Positions 1 through 8,559 of a stretch of 60,990 nt of DNA are shown here, in pieces. Under the pieces are notes generated by a model. That model saw only the letters and a list, made by a program, of their open reading frames with translations. It ran no database searches and was not told the DNA's origin. Origin of the DNA: Candidatus Kaiserbacteria bacterium. GTDB lineage: Bacteria; Patescibacteriota; Minisyncoccia; Phycocordibacterales; UBA2100. Where the stretch lies: positions 1 to 60,990 of the forward strand of contig JAIOPS010000036.1 in NCBI GenBank assembly GCA_021413775.1, read 5' to 3'. Both the position numbers and the translations under genes were made by a program. The stretch's first letter is position 1. Every line of letters starts with the position of its first letter.

Positions 1-50
1 ATTGCGATAACGACTCCAATAATCAATCCGGTGCGTTGAAATGTAGTCAT
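1..50 (-). CDS. Partial CDS, N-terminal end of a membrane or secreted protein
   Basis: Only the first 16 codons lie in the window; the gene continues past the left edge. The reading starts MTTFQRTGLIIGVVIA, a short polar stretch followed by a hydrophobic run, as in a signal anchor or signal peptide. A CACAAT box at 57-62 sits 6 nt before the ATG, and TTGCAG lies 16 nt further upstream. This matches the start architecture seen throughout the window and supports a real start. The function cannot be told from this fragment. Confidence 0.45.
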   Translation of the reverse strand, partial: MTTFQRTGLIIGVVIA

Positions 51-314
51 GGCGCAATTGTGCTCAAGAATGGAAAAACTGCAACAGGGAGCTGTGTCTG
101 GTCAAAGAATCTGTGCGGTGTAGGATTATGCGGCTGCTGCGTAGACTTCTGGCAGTCGGGTCCGTATCCCTAGGCCCGTAGAACCTCGACTCGCCGCCGG
201 CAAGGCTTTCTCCCGATCGCTCGCCGGTTCGGCACCCTCCTCGGTTCGTAGACCTGTGGCGCGTACGTGTGTGCCGCCGCTTTACGAGCCCGGGAGGCTT
301 TTTCTTTTTACCTA
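51..314. other. GC-rich intergenic region without a recognised gene
   Basis: About 260 bases between the two divergent genes. It holds the promoter of the partial left gene near its left end. The rest (about 120-300) is GC rich with short inverted repeats, for example GCCG-GTT-CGGC near 223-233 and AGCC-CGGGA-GGCT at 287-299, the latter followed by a T-rich run. I looked for tmRNA, RNase P, SRP and 5S RNA signatures and did not find them. It may encode a structured RNA, but nothing proves this. Confidence 0.4.
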
Positions 315-320
315 TATAAT
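315..320 (+). promoter_or_regulatory. -10 box of the transglutaminase-like gene
   Basis: A perfect TATAAT ends 7 nt before the ATG at 328, so the transcript should start at or next to the start codon. No good -35 box is visible. Confidence 0.6.
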
Positions 321-327
321 GCAGCCC

Positions 328-978
328 ATGACGTATCAGGAGCGTGTGCGCGCACTTCTGACTTCCCCGGAGAAGAAACTTTTTTCGCGACTTTCAACGC
401 CGCGCAAAGTGCAGGATTATCTCGATACGCTTCCCGTAAATTTCGAACTGAAGGGCGAGACGTACATGTCGCCGCGCACGATGCTTGATTCCGGCGTCGC
501 GCATTGCTTTGAAGGCGCGACGTTTGCGGCCGCCGTGTTCGCGTACCATGGCCGAGAACCGCTCCTCATGGATTTGCAGACAACCGGCGATGATGAGGAC
601 CACGTCGTCGCTCTTTTTCAGGAGAATGGTTTCTGGGGTGCCGTCTCGAAAACGAATCACGGCATACTCCGGTACCGCGATGCAGTGTATGCGACGCCGC
701 GTGAGCTTGCGATGTCGTACTTTCACGAGTACTACCTTGAGAACGGCGCAAAGACACTGCGGCACTACTCCAAGCCGTACGACCTCTCGCAATTCAATCC
801 GACGCGCTGGGTTACATCTCCGGAGAGCCTTGAGTGGCTTGTGGACAAGCTCGATTGGTGCCGGCACTTCCCTGTCGCGCCGAAGAAAAATCTGACGCAG
901 TTGCGTGCGGTGTCCAAGCTGGAGCGGCGCAATCTCAAGCACACGGAGTGGGCCAAGAACGGCGCACGCAAAGCTTAG
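328..978 (+). CDS. Transglutaminase-like superfamily protein
   Basis: A 216-residue protein with a transglutaminase/cysteine-peptidase-like core. The segment GVAHCFEGATFAAAVF carries the putative nucleophilic Cys with its helix, and DEDHVVALFQ carries the putative catalytic His, followed by an NH-containing segment. No signal peptide or membrane segment is visible, so it is probably cytoplasmic. Members of this superfamily hydrolyse or transfer peptide or amide groups, but the substrate cannot be told here. The start at 328 is preferred over an upstream in-frame ATG at 319 because the -10 box TATAAT ends at 320. The stop codon overlaps the stop of the convergent M23 peptidase gene (shared TTAG). 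Confidence 0.6.
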   Translation: MTYQERVRALLTSPEKKLFSRLSTPRKVQDYLDTLPVNFELKGETYMSPRTMLDSGVAHCFEGATFAAAVFAYHGREPLLMDLQTTGDDEDHVVALFQENGFWGAVSKTNHGILRYRDAVYATPRELAMSYFHEYYLENGAKTLRHYSKPYDLSQFNPTRWVTSPESLEWLVDKLDWCRHFPVAPKKNLTQLRAVSKLERRNLKHTEWAKNGARKA

Positions 979-2249
979 AGATAACTGAGCGGATTCAGGT
1001 ATCCCGTGAGCGGTGCGATAGGCATCGTGGCGTTCGCGCAGGGCGTCTTTGTCTGTGTGGCAGCTCCGAGCGTCATTATTTGAGTCGCAGAGGATACGTA
1101 CACGCCGAAGTGCAGGTGCGGACCGGTCGCGTAGCCGGTCTCGCCCGAATAGCCGAGGAGCTCACCTGTCGCGACGGTCTGACCCTTAGTCACGGAAATC
1201 TGCGAGAGGTGCGCATACATTGTGTTCAAGCCATTGGAGTGCTGAATCATGACCCACTTGCCGAACGAGTAGCATCCCTTTACTGCATCCGTGTTGCCCG
1301 TGCCGAGGATTACGCCCGAGAGCGCCGCTTTTATCGGCGTTCCGATGGATGCGGCAAAGTCCATGCCGTTGTGGCCCTTGCCGGCGTATGCGCCTGATTT
1401 GGCGAAATCCGTGTTGCCGAAGTACTGCGTAATACGTACGTTGTCGAGCGGATAATGCAAAACGCCTTTGCCGGCTTTCGTAATCTCGCTCGGCGCAACG
1501 GTGTAATTCAGTTTCGCCTGCAGGTCGTTGAGCGCGTCTTCGAACGCGGCTTCCTGCGCTTTTTTCTGAGCAAGAATTTTCTGATAGTTCGCTTCCTGTG
1601 CTTTCGTCTGCGAGAGGAGTTCCGCTTGCGATTGGCGGGTCGCACTGAGTGAGCCCTGCTGTGTCGTAAGTGTTTTCTGCTGCGTCAAAAGGAGCTCATG
1701 CTTTTTTTCGGCGGCGGTTTTAGAGTCGGTAAGCTCCTGCTTTTCGGTATTGAGCACCGTTATCTTGTCTCTCACAGCCTGCTGTATCTGTGCCTGAGCA
1801 TCGGCATCTTCCCAGATGCTCGTAAATGTCTCTGAAGAAAGTACCGCAAACGCGAGCGGTTGGGATTCCGTCTCAACGAGAAGCCGGAAGGATTGTTTCA
1901 GGGCCTCCGTGTCCTTATCTATAGTCGCCTGCGTAGATTCAATAGTATGACCGAGCGTCGATATTTGCGCCTGTGTCGTTGATATCTGCTTTTGCGTAAC
2001 GGCGATGCTGCTCTGCAGCTTCTTCTTCTGTAGGTCGAGCTGGTTTATTTTATTCTGCAGCGTATTTTTCTGCGTCGTGGTCGTCTTGAGTTGCGCCTCG
2101 TACTGCGCTATCTCTTTGTTGAGCTGGTCGATTTGAGTGTTGTTCTGGTCAATCTGTTTTTGCAGCTCTTCAACACTCTGAGCAAATGCCGAAAACGGCA
2201 CGTACAAAAAGCACACTGCGATAAGTGAAAACGTGAGAATGCGCCTCAT
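975..2249 (-). CDS. EnvC-like murein hydrolase/activator: coiled coil plus M23 (LytM) domain
   Basis: A 424-residue secreted protein. Residues 1-23 form a signal peptide ending near AFAQ. Residues 25-250 are a long heptad-rich coiled coil rich in Gln, Lys and Thr. The C-terminal 150 residues form an M23 domain with the zinc ligands in GHNGMDF and HLHFG, so the LytM site looks intact. Proteins of this build either cut the peptide stems of peptidoglycan or activate amidases at the division site. It is the last gene of the trpS-to-gltX block and overlaps gltX by 4 nt (ATGA), fitting a role with the murG, ftsW and mraY genes upstream. Confidence 0.85.
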   Translation of the reverse strand: MRRILTFSLIAVCFLYVPFSAFAQSVEELQKQIDQNNTQIDQLNKEIAQYEAQLKTTTTQKNTLQNKINQLDLQKKKLQSSIAVTQKQISTTQAQISTLGHTIESTQATIDKDTEALKQSFRLLVETESQPLAFAVLSSETFTSIWEDADAQAQIQQAVRDKITVLNTEKQELTDSKTAAEKKHELLLTQQKTLTTQQGSLSATRQSQAELLSQTKAQEANYQKILAQKKAQEAAFEDALNDLQAKLNYTVAPSEITKAGKGVLHYPLDNVRITQYFGNTDFAKSGAYAGKGHNGMDFAASIGTPIKAALSGVILGTGNTDAVKGCYSFGKWVMIQHSNGLNTMYAHLSQISVTKGQTVATGELLGYSGETGYATGPHLHFGVYVSSATQIMTLGAATQTKTPCANATMPIAPLTGYLNPLSYL

Positions 2250-3592
2250 AGACCGAGGCGTTGGCGCGCGTTTGAGATTCTCTCAAGCGACGCATGTTTT
2301 CCTATAATGGATGCAATCATGAACGGGTCCGGAGATTTCTCGCGGCCGGAAAGCGAATACCGAAGCGGCCATAGTACGTTGCCGCGGCCTTCGGAAGTGG
2401 CGTATTCCCACACGCTCTCTTTCAGACGGTCGTGATCCGCGAAACTTTCCTCGGCCAGGGCGGACCATACTTCATGAATCTTCTGCAGGTGGCGGGAAGC
2501 GTCGGCCGCAGTAGATTTTTTCTGCACGATGGAGGCGCTATCGGGTTCCGGGTGCTTGAAGAAGTAATCGAACTCCCCTTCCTCCGCCATGGGTGCGATG
2601 TCTCCGCTTGCGGCGATGCGCTCGCGCAGAACAGGCACTGTTTTCAGCGCTATCGAATCATTCCAGTCCACTCCCCTCTTTTCAAGTGCGGTGCGGAGTG
2701 CGGGAAGCGCGTACGCGGCAAACTCTTCGTCGGAAAGTCGTGCGAGGTACTGTTTGTTGTACCAGCGGAGTTTTTCCACATCGAATACCGCGCCGCTCTT
2801 ATGAATGCTCGATATCTCAAAAAGTTCTATAAGCTCCTGTAGTGTAAAAATCTCCTGCTCCGTACCGGGATTCCAGCCGAGGAGGGCGACGTAGTTGATG
2901 AGTGCGTGCGGCAGTATCCCCTGTTCGCGGTAGTACCGCACCGATGAGCCTTCGCGGCGCTTCGACATCTTGCTCTTATCCGGCATGAGAATGAGCGGCA
3001 GGTGCGCGTATGCGGGCACTTCGAAACCGAGTGCCTGATGCAGCAGAATGTGGCGCTGTGTGTTGGAGACATGGTCTTCACCGCGTATGACGTGGGTCAC
3101 ACCCTCGTCGTGGTCGTCTACGACGACGGCGAGATGGTACAACGGTTCGGACATCGAGCGCGCAATCACGAAATCACCGAGCTCTGTAGTGTCGAATGTG
3201 ATGTCACCACGGATAAGGTCGGTGAATGTAATCATCTGACCGCTGTTCCTGAGTCTGATGACCTCGACCTCCTTCGAGGCATCGTCCTTTGCCGGCTCCC
3301 GCGAAACGTACGCGAGGTCCCGTGCAATGAGGTCCGTGAGAACTTCCGTGTGACGGGGACGATGCTCGGACTGTTTGAATGTTTTATCCGCGTTGAGTCC
3401 CAGCCAGGCGAATTGTTCAAAGATATCCGCTTCGAATTCAGGACGGTTACGCTCGAGGTCGGTGTCTTCGATGCGGAGAATAAATGAGCCGCTGTTTTTC
3501 TTTGCGAAAAGGTAGCAAAAGAGCGCAGTACGGGCTAATCCGAAGTGAAGGTAGCCGGTGGGGCTCGGCGCTATGCGGGTAACGGGATTCAT
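2246..3592 (-). CDS. gltX: Glutamyl-tRNA synthetase
   Basis: A class I synthetase of 448 residues that charges tRNA-Glu. Near residue 9 the signature APSPTGYLHFGLART carries a variant of the HIGH motif (HFGL), and the KMSKS-type loop reads SKMSKRREG. FILRIEDTDLERN binds ATP and glutamate as expected. Length is close to the bacterial norm. The start lies 4 nt after the murG stop and the end overlaps the M23 peptidase gene, so it is translated from the same message. If the organism lacks GlnRS, this enzyme might also charge tRNA-Gln; that cannot be judged here. Confidence 0.93.
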   Translation of the reverse strand: MNPVTRIAPSPTGYLHFGLARTALFCYLFAKKNSGSFILRIEDTDLERNRPEFEADIFEQFAWLGLNADKTFKQSEHRPRHTEVLTDLIARDLAYVSREPAKDDASKEVEVIRLRNSGQMITFTDLIRGDITFDTTELGDFVIARSMSEPLYHLAVVVDDHDEGVTHVIRGEDHVSNTQRHILLHQALGFEVPAYAHLPLILMPDKSKMSKRREGSSVRYYREQGILPHALINYVALLGWNPGTEQEIFTLQELIELFEISSIHKSGAVFDVEKLRWYNKQYLARLSDEEFAAYALPALRTALEKRGVDWNDSIALKTVPVLRERIAASGDIAPMAEEGEFDYFFKHPEPDSASIVQKKSTAADASRHLQKIHEVWSALAEESFADHDRLKESVWEYATSEGRGNVLWPLRYSLSGREKSPDPFMIASIIGKHASLERISNARQRLGL

Positions 3593-3596
3593 AAAG

Positions 3597-4739
3597 TTAT
3601 ACGGGTTCGTGTTCGACTGCTATTTCGACAAGCATTGCGGCGATTTTGTGAGCGGCATGCGGCCGGGCGTATTCGAGAGCCGCGGCCTTCATCGTATCGC
3701 GCGCGGTAGCGTCGCCTACGATGCGGTCGATTTCCGCCACGAGAATGTGCGAGGAGAGATTGCGCTGCTCTATAACTTCAGCGGCTCCGGAGCGCGCATA
3801 CGAAAAAGCGTTTTCCGTCTGGTCGTGGGAAATGTCTTCGGGAATAGGAATGAGAATTGACGGAATTCCCCAGCTCGCGATTTCGAAAATAGTTCCGGAA
3901 CCGGCGCGCGCGATGATGAGTGTCGAAATACCCGCAGCCATACGCATGGCGAGTGTGTTGAGGAGGCCGAACGCACGATAGTGGTCACGCTGCGGTGAGT
4001 TTTCCAATACGACCCGGGCGATGCCCGCCACGCCTTCCAGATTTGCGGTCCCGGCCTGATGCACGATGTTGTACTTCGTGACCAGGTCGGGCAATGAGCT
4101 GAGTACCGTTTCGTTGATGGCCTGGGCACCCTGCGAACCTCCCATAATGAATATAGTCGGGACGTTCGGATCAAGCTTCAAAAATTCATACCCGCCTTCC
4201 TTAGCGGCTGTTTCGATTTCTTTGCGTATCGGATGTCCGACCCGGGCGATTTTGTCCCGGACTTTTGCGGGGAACTTCATCGCAGCGTCCGGATGCGCGA
4301 CGCCGATTTTGTACGCGAACTTTGACGACCAGAGAGAGACTCTTCCCGGGTTTGCGTCGGCATCGTAAATAACCACGGGAAGGCGCAAAAGGCGCGCCGC
4401 GTACAGTGTCGGAAATGCCGCATAGCCGCCCGTGGAGAAAATGACATCCGGGTACAGTTTGTACAGCTGCATGACGGAGCTCGCGATACCGGCAGCGGTT
4501 TTAAACATGTCGAGCACATTCAAAAAACTCGGATAGTGACGCAGGCGTCCCGCAGAAGACTTTTGCCATTGGATGTCGTGTTCGAGCAGTGCGGATTTAT
4601 CAAAGGGTTCAGGTCCGAGGTATATGAGTTCCGGCTCGAGAAGAACCTTCTCTTTCGTGATGTCCTCCAAAGCTTCGGCAACGGCGATGAGCGGGTAGAA
4701 ATGCCCGCCTGTGCCTCCTCCTACGAGAACGATACGCAT
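3597..4739 (-). CDS. murG: UDP-GlcNAc--lipid I N-acetylglucosaminyltransferase
   Basis: MurG of 380 residues, the peripheral membrane enzyme that adds GlcNAc to lipid I to give lipid II. The N-terminal loop VGGGTGGHFYP is the MurG hallmark. GGSQGAQAINE and GSGTIFEIASWGIPSILIP mark the second GT-B domain and UDP-GlcNAc site. The ATG lies 6 nt after a TACAAT box (4746-4751), so the gene probably has its own leaderless promoter in addition to read-through from ftsW, 49 nt upstream. Confidence 0.93.
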   Translation of the reverse strand: MRIVLVGGGTGGHFYPLIAVAEALEDITKEKVLLEPELIYLGPEPFDKSALLEHDIQWQKSSAGRLRHYPSFLNVLDMFKTAAGIASSVMQLYKLYPDVIFSTGGYAAFPTLYAARLLRLPVVIYDADANPGRVSLWSSKFAYKIGVAHPDAAMKFPAKVRDKIARVGHPIRKEIETAAKEGGYEFLKLDPNVPTIFIMGGSQGAQAINETVLSSLPDLVTKYNIVHQAGTANLEGVAGIARVVLENSPQRDHYRAFGLLNTLAMRMAAGISTLIIARAGSGTIFEIASWGIPSILIPIPEDISHDQTENAFSYARSGAAEVIEQRNLSSHILVAEIDRIVGDATARDTMKAAALEYARPHAAHKIAAMLVEIAVEHEPV

Positions 4740-4745
4740 CGCCCT

Positions 4746-4751
4746 ATTGTA
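4746..4751 (-). promoter_or_regulatory. -10 box of murG
   Basis: TACAAT on the minus strand, 6 nt before the murG ATG, in the 49-nt gap after ftsW. Confidence 0.5.
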
Positions 4752-4788
4752 ACGTCCCTGAGCCCTAAAACAATGAGCATTTCAGTGC

Positions 4789-5904
4789 TTATGCGGAGGT
4801 GCGAGCGCTTTTGAAACGGGAAATGCTCAGGAGCAGGCCTGCGGCTGCGAGGGAGACCAGCATGGCGCTACCGCCTTGGGAAATAAACGTGAGCGGGATG
4901 CCGGTGAGCGGCGCTACGCCGAGCATCGCGGCGATGTTGATGAAGGCTTCCACGACAAGGTACGTGCAGATGCCGATACCGAGGAGTGCGCCGAACATAT
5001 CGGGCGCACGCGCGGAGACCGTATAGCCGCGAAGAGCAAACGAGAGGTACAGCAGTATCAGAAAACCCGCCCCCAAAAATCCCAGCTCCTCGGCGGCGAC
5101 GGCGAATATCGAATCGCCCATCGGTTCGGGCAGATAGGTAAACTTCTGAATCCCCTGGCCGAATCCGCGTCCTGTGAATCCGCCGCTGCCGACGGCAATG
5201 AGGGATTGCTTAATCTGGTATGACTGCCCCTGCTGTCCCTGTGCGGGGTTCAGGAAGGTTTCTACACGGTCGCGGATGTACGGCTTCATCGTTGCGAGGA
5301 GTCCCAAGCCGAGAATGCCGATGACCAAGACAAGGAGAAGGTCGCGCACGGACGCGCCTGCTGCGAGGAACATCGCGCCGACGGAGAAACAGATGATACT
5401 GAGCGTACCGATGTCCGGCTGCAGTATCAAAATTGCCGCAGGTACCGCGAGTATGCCGAAAAAACCGCCCAGTCCGTACAAGAGTGTGCCGATTTTATTT
5501 TTGTAAACTGAAAAGTACGTCGCGGCAAAAAGTATCGCACCCACTTTCATTGCTTCGGAAGGTTGAAACGACATGTTCATGAGCACTATCCACCGGCGTC
5601 CCCCGCCGTGACTCATGCCGATATGTGGTACGAAGACCGCCGCGGTTGCAAGAATCGACAGAGCGAAAATGTACGGCGTGTAAGGCTTCCAAACGCGGTA
5701 GTCGATGTAAGTAAGAGCAACCAGAAGAACAGAACCCAGGCCGAGGCCGAGTACGAGGTGACTGAAAAAGACGCTCGACATGCTCGAGCCCCTCGCAAGA
5801 AGCCCGAATGCGGCCGAAGCGAAGATAAGCGCGCCCGAAATAATGAGTATCGCGATGAGCGACGCAAGAGGCTTATCAATGCGGTTTTTTGTTCTTCCTG
5901 CCAC
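4789..5904 (-). CDS. ftsW: SEDS-family lipid II polymerase (FtsW/RodA type)
   Basis: A 371-residue polytopic membrane protein with about ten helices. SEDS signatures are GGGRRWI, QPSEAMK, LPEPMGDSIFAVAAEELG and the terminal GIPLTFISQGGSAML. It polymerises glycan strands from lipid II, with a cognate transpeptidase. Position between mraY and murG in a dcw-like order favours FtsW over RodA, though the family alone does not separate them. The start is a GTG at 5902-5904, 12 nt after the mraY stop, and a TAGAAT box ends 6 nt before it. No ftsQ, ftsA, ftsZ or murC-F genes are nearby. Confidence 0.88.
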   Translation of the reverse strand: MAGRTKNRIDKPLASLIAILIISGALIFASAAFGLLARGSSMSSVFFSHLVLGLGLGSVLLVALTYIDYRVWKPYTPYIFALSILATAAVFVPHIGMSHGGGRRWIVLMNMSFQPSEAMKVGAILFAATYFSVYKNKIGTLLYGLGGFFGILAVPAAILILQPDIGTLSIICFSVGAMFLAAGASVRDLLLVLVIGILGLGLLATMKPYIRDRVETFLNPAQGQQGQSYQIKQSLIAVGSGGFTGRGFGQGIQKFTYLPEPMGDSIFAVAAEELGFLGAGFLILLYLSFALRGYTVSARAPDMFGALLGIGICTYLVVEAFINIAAMLGVAPLTGIPLTFISQGGSAMLVSLAAAGLLLSISRFKSARTSA

Positions 5905-5916
5905 CGCTGAATTCTA

Positions 5917-7011
5917 CTATACGACCGGCGTTGCAATTGCGGCGAGTGCGATGATAACGCCCGCAACAGCAAAGACAACGGAAAGCACCCAGTACCGCAT
6001 GACGACTTTCGTGCCCGGCCAACCGATTGCCTCGAAATGGTGATGGAGCGGCGCTATCCGGAGAAGCTTCCTGCCAAGAACACGTTTCCAAAAGACCTGC
6101 AGGATATCGGAGAGCACCGTGACGACGAGAAGCGCCCCGATAATCGGCAAAACGGCGACCCCGACGCCGCCGCCGAGCTTGTCGGTCATGAAGGCGACGA
6201 CGGCAAGCGCCAGCGTGAGCCCCATCGTGCCGGTGTCGGTCATGTAGAAGCGGGCGGGCGGGATGTTGAACCAGAGAAACGCGAGGAGTGCCCCGACGAT
6301 GGAGGCGCAGAATGCCGCGAGGTTAATCTGACTCTGGGCGAATGCGATTATCGTATATGAGGCGAATATGCTCGCGAAGACGCCGCCGGAGAGTCCGTCT
6401 ATGCCGTCAATCACACCGGACGCGTAGAGCGCGAGCGACATGAGAATAAAAAACGGAATGATGAATGCGCCGAGATAGAGCGGATGCGCAAACGGAATGT
6501 TTATCACGGATACATCGAGCTTCGCCCAGAACCACCAGCCGATGACGAACGAAAGCGCGAGCACGATGAGAAGGCGGTACCGCAAGGGCAGTCCTGTCCC
6601 ACCCTCCTGAATAACGAGGAGGTCGTCTACAAGACCGACAAGCGAACCGATGATGAGAGCGGTCAGCGGTATCCACGTCTGATTGCGGCTGAGAAAGTCG
6701 AGGTGCGGAAGCTGTTCGGGGAAAAGGTATGCGGCAATCGCCGTACCGAAGACGGTAAAAAGCACGGACGCCCAAATAATGATGCCGCCCATGCGCGGGG
6801 CGCGGACCTCGTGCGAGACGTGCAATCGGTTGAACTCCGATGCGGACGAGCCGTCCAGTGCGACCTTGCCTGCACGCTTCTTCCACGCCTTATGTGCGTA
6901 CAAATAGTGCGCAACGACAGGGGTGAGAAGCATGCCGATGACGAACGCGGTAGTTGCGGGTACAAGTACGCGGATGAGGTCGATATGCGTAGCAGCTGTT
7001 TCAAATACCAT
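5917..7011 (-). CDS. mraY: Phospho-N-acetylmuramoyl-pentapeptide transferase
   Basis: MraY, 364 residues and about ten membrane helices, makes lipid I from UDP-MurNAc-pentapeptide and undecaprenyl phosphate. Diagnostic motifs are GLVDDLL, SGVIDGIDGLSGG and the C-terminal HHHFE. The start at 7011 (MVFETAATHIDL) lies 4 nt after the dac stop; a longer reading from 7056 would add a stretch inside dac that does not look like MraY. It shares the message with dac upstream and ftsW downstream. Confidence 0.93.
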   Translation of the reverse strand: MVFETAATHIDLIRVLVPATTAFVIGMLLTPVVAHYLYAHKAWKKRAGKVALDGSSASEFNRLHVSHEVRAPRMGGIIIWASVLFTVFGTAIAAYLFPEQLPHLDFLSRNQTWIPLTALIIGSLVGLVDDLLVIQEGGTGLPLRYRLLIVLALSFVIGWWFWAKLDVSVINIPFAHPLYLGAFIIPFFILMSLALYASGVIDGIDGLSGGVFASIFASYTIIAFAQSQINLAAFCASIVGALLAFLWFNIPPARFYMTDTGTMGLTLALAVVAFMTDKLGGGVGVAVLPIIGALLVVTVLSDILQVFWKRVLGRKLLRIAPLHHHFEAIGWPGTKVVMRYWVLSVVFAVAGVIIALAAIATPVV

Positions 7012-7015
7012 ATGA

Positions 7016-8008
7016 TTATCGGCCTCCGGTAACGGACTCCCGGGCAAGCGGAACAATTTTTTTCATATCAGTGAACCGGCCCTCGTGCGTTGAGCCGAGT
7101 ACCACCGCGGCAATCGGGTGATCCAGTCCGATATCAAAAACGACGGTCAGGTTTCCGCCCGCGAGATCGGTGTACCCGGTTTTCCCCATCGCAAGTCCGG
7201 GAATGTCTCCGAGGGCTTCGTTGGTATTGAACGCGGTCGTCGTGTCGCCGTCTTCGCCGCGCAGGTGCAAACCGTCTTCGGTCGTTGCCGAAAAGAGAAG
7301 CGGCGAAGTGGATGCGGCGTATGCCATCATCGTCGCAACATCGCGTGCGCTCGCATAGGCTCCCGCCTGCGTCACCGACAGGTCGAGTCCGTTCGCATTT
7401 AAAAAGTACGCGTGCTGCATGCCGATTTCCTGAGCAAGACTGTTCATGCGCCAGATTGTCGCATCCTCAGCGGGAGAAGCGGGAAATTTCGCATGCACTG
7501 AGTCGTTCGCTGCGGCTGCGAGAATATTCGCGCCTTCATTCGATGAGGCGATAAGGGTGAAGTTGATGATGTCTCTCACCGACCAGCGTTCGCCTGCAGC
7601 GAGACGCTCCGTCGCGCCAGGAGGCGATGTATCGTACGGAATCGTTACGACGGTATCGAGCGGAAGCGACTCCGCAACAGCGAGCGTCAGCATAATTTTC
7701 GTAATGGACGCAAGGGGGAGCTGCGCGTCGGCGTTTTTTTCAAAAAGAACCTTATGAGTCTTCATGTCGTACACGATTGCGGACTTGGCCGTCAGTACCA
7801 CATCGCGGAACGGGTCAGCTACGGCAGCGGCGGCCGTTGCGCTCTGGCTCGCGGGAGGCTGCTTCGTCGTATCCAGAAACTGAACGACGAAGAGAAATGA
7901 TGCGATACCCATAAGAAAAATCGACGCCACGCCGTAGAGCCGGGGCGGTTGCAAAAGACTCTGTAACCCGTTAGAGGGCTGATTCGGTAGATTCTCCGGC
8001 ATCTGCAT
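7016..8008 (-). CDS. D-alanyl-D-alanine carboxypeptidase (serine peptidase S11, PBP5-like)
   Basis: A 330-residue protein with one N-terminal membrane anchor (about residues 27-45) and an external S11 penicillin-binding domain. The active-site motifs are complete: S-x-x-K as SITK, S-x-N as SSNEG and K-T-G as GKTGYTD. It should trim the terminal D-Ala of peptidoglycan stems. The usual C-terminal amphipathic anchor of PBP5 is not evident. The start overlaps the end of scpB by 38 nt, so it is translated from the scpB message. Two in-frame ATGs lie 6 nt apart; the first was chosen. Confidence 0.9.
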   Translation of the reverse strand: MQMPENLPNQPSNGLQSLLQPPRLYGVASIFLMGIASFLFVVQFLDTTKQPPASQSATAAAAVADPFRDVVLTAKSAIVYDMKTHKVLFEKNADAQLPLASITKIMLTLAVAESLPLDTVVTIPYDTSPPGATERLAAGERWSVRDIINFTLIASSNEGANILAAAANDSVHAKFPASPAEDATIWRMNSLAQEIGMQHAYFLNANGLDLSVTQAGAYASARDVATMMAYAASTSPLLFSATTEDGLHLRGEDGDTTTAFNTNEALGDIPGLAMGKTGYTDLAGGNLTVVFDIGLDHPIAAVVLGSTHEGRFTDMKKIVPLARESVTGGR

Positions 8009-8543
8009 GGAACGGACTGCTCGATTGCTCGAAAGCGGCCAATTCGCTTGCTATTTTAGCATAATCAGGCAATTCAGCGAGATTTCGGACACCGATATGC
8101 GCGAGAAGTTCAGTCGTCGGACGGTACAGGTATTCTCTTTGGTCATTCGGATTCTGCGCGCGTTCGATGAGGCCGCGCGCGGTGAGCGTACGTATCGTCG
8201 ATGACGTGTTCACGCCGCGGATGTAATCAATCTGAGAACGTGTCGAGGGACCCCGGTAGAGGAGAATCGAGAGGACCTCGAGCCCCGCGTCTCCGATTTC
8301 GCGTCCGACCTCCCTCTCAAATGCCTTCTCGATTGTGCCGGCTACCGACGCGGCAACGGTCAGAGCAACTTCGGTTTCTGTTTCAACAATTGAGAGGCCT
8401 GTTCCCTCTTTGCGGGCAGCAAGATCGTGAACACCGGCGGTAAGTGCCTGAGCATCCACCTCGAGCAGCTGCGTAAGCTTTTTACGCGCCAGAGAGCCTC
8501 CCTCTGAAAACAGCAGTGCTTCAATTCTGTTCGCGAGATCCAT
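7971..8543 (-). CDS. scpB: Segregation and condensation protein B
   Basis: ScpB, 190 residues, the winged-helix kleisin partner that works with ScpA and SMC in chromosome compaction and segregation. The N-terminal MDLANRIEALLFSEGGSL and the central GLEVLSILLYRGPSTRSQIDYIRGVNTS are typical. The start at 8543 is set by homology and by a TATACT box ending 6 nt upstream, in the 16-nt gap after scpA; the frame remains open further upstream but that part is not ScpB-like. The end overlaps dac. Confidence 0.9.
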   Translation of the reverse strand: MDLANRIEALLFSEGGSLARKKLTQLLEVDAQALTAGVHDLAARKEGTGLSIVETETEVALTVAASVAGTIEKAFEREVGREIGDAGLEVLSILLYRGPSTRSQIDYIRGVNTSSTIRTLTARGLIERAQNPNDQREYLYRPTTELLAHIGVRNLAELPDYAKIASELAAFEQSSSPFHADAGESTESAL

Positions 8544-8549
8544 ACAGGC

Positions 8550-8555
8550 AGTATA
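8550..8555 (-). promoter_or_regulatory. -10 box of scpB
   Basis: TATACT on the minus strand, 6 nt before the scpB ATG, squeezed between the scpA stop and the scpB start. The -35 region is weak. Confidence 0.55.
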
Positions 8556-8559
8556 CCGT

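Noticed and set aside
120..310. tmRNA, RNase P, SRP or 5S RNA in the left gap
   Set aside because: None of the conserved cores was found on either strand.
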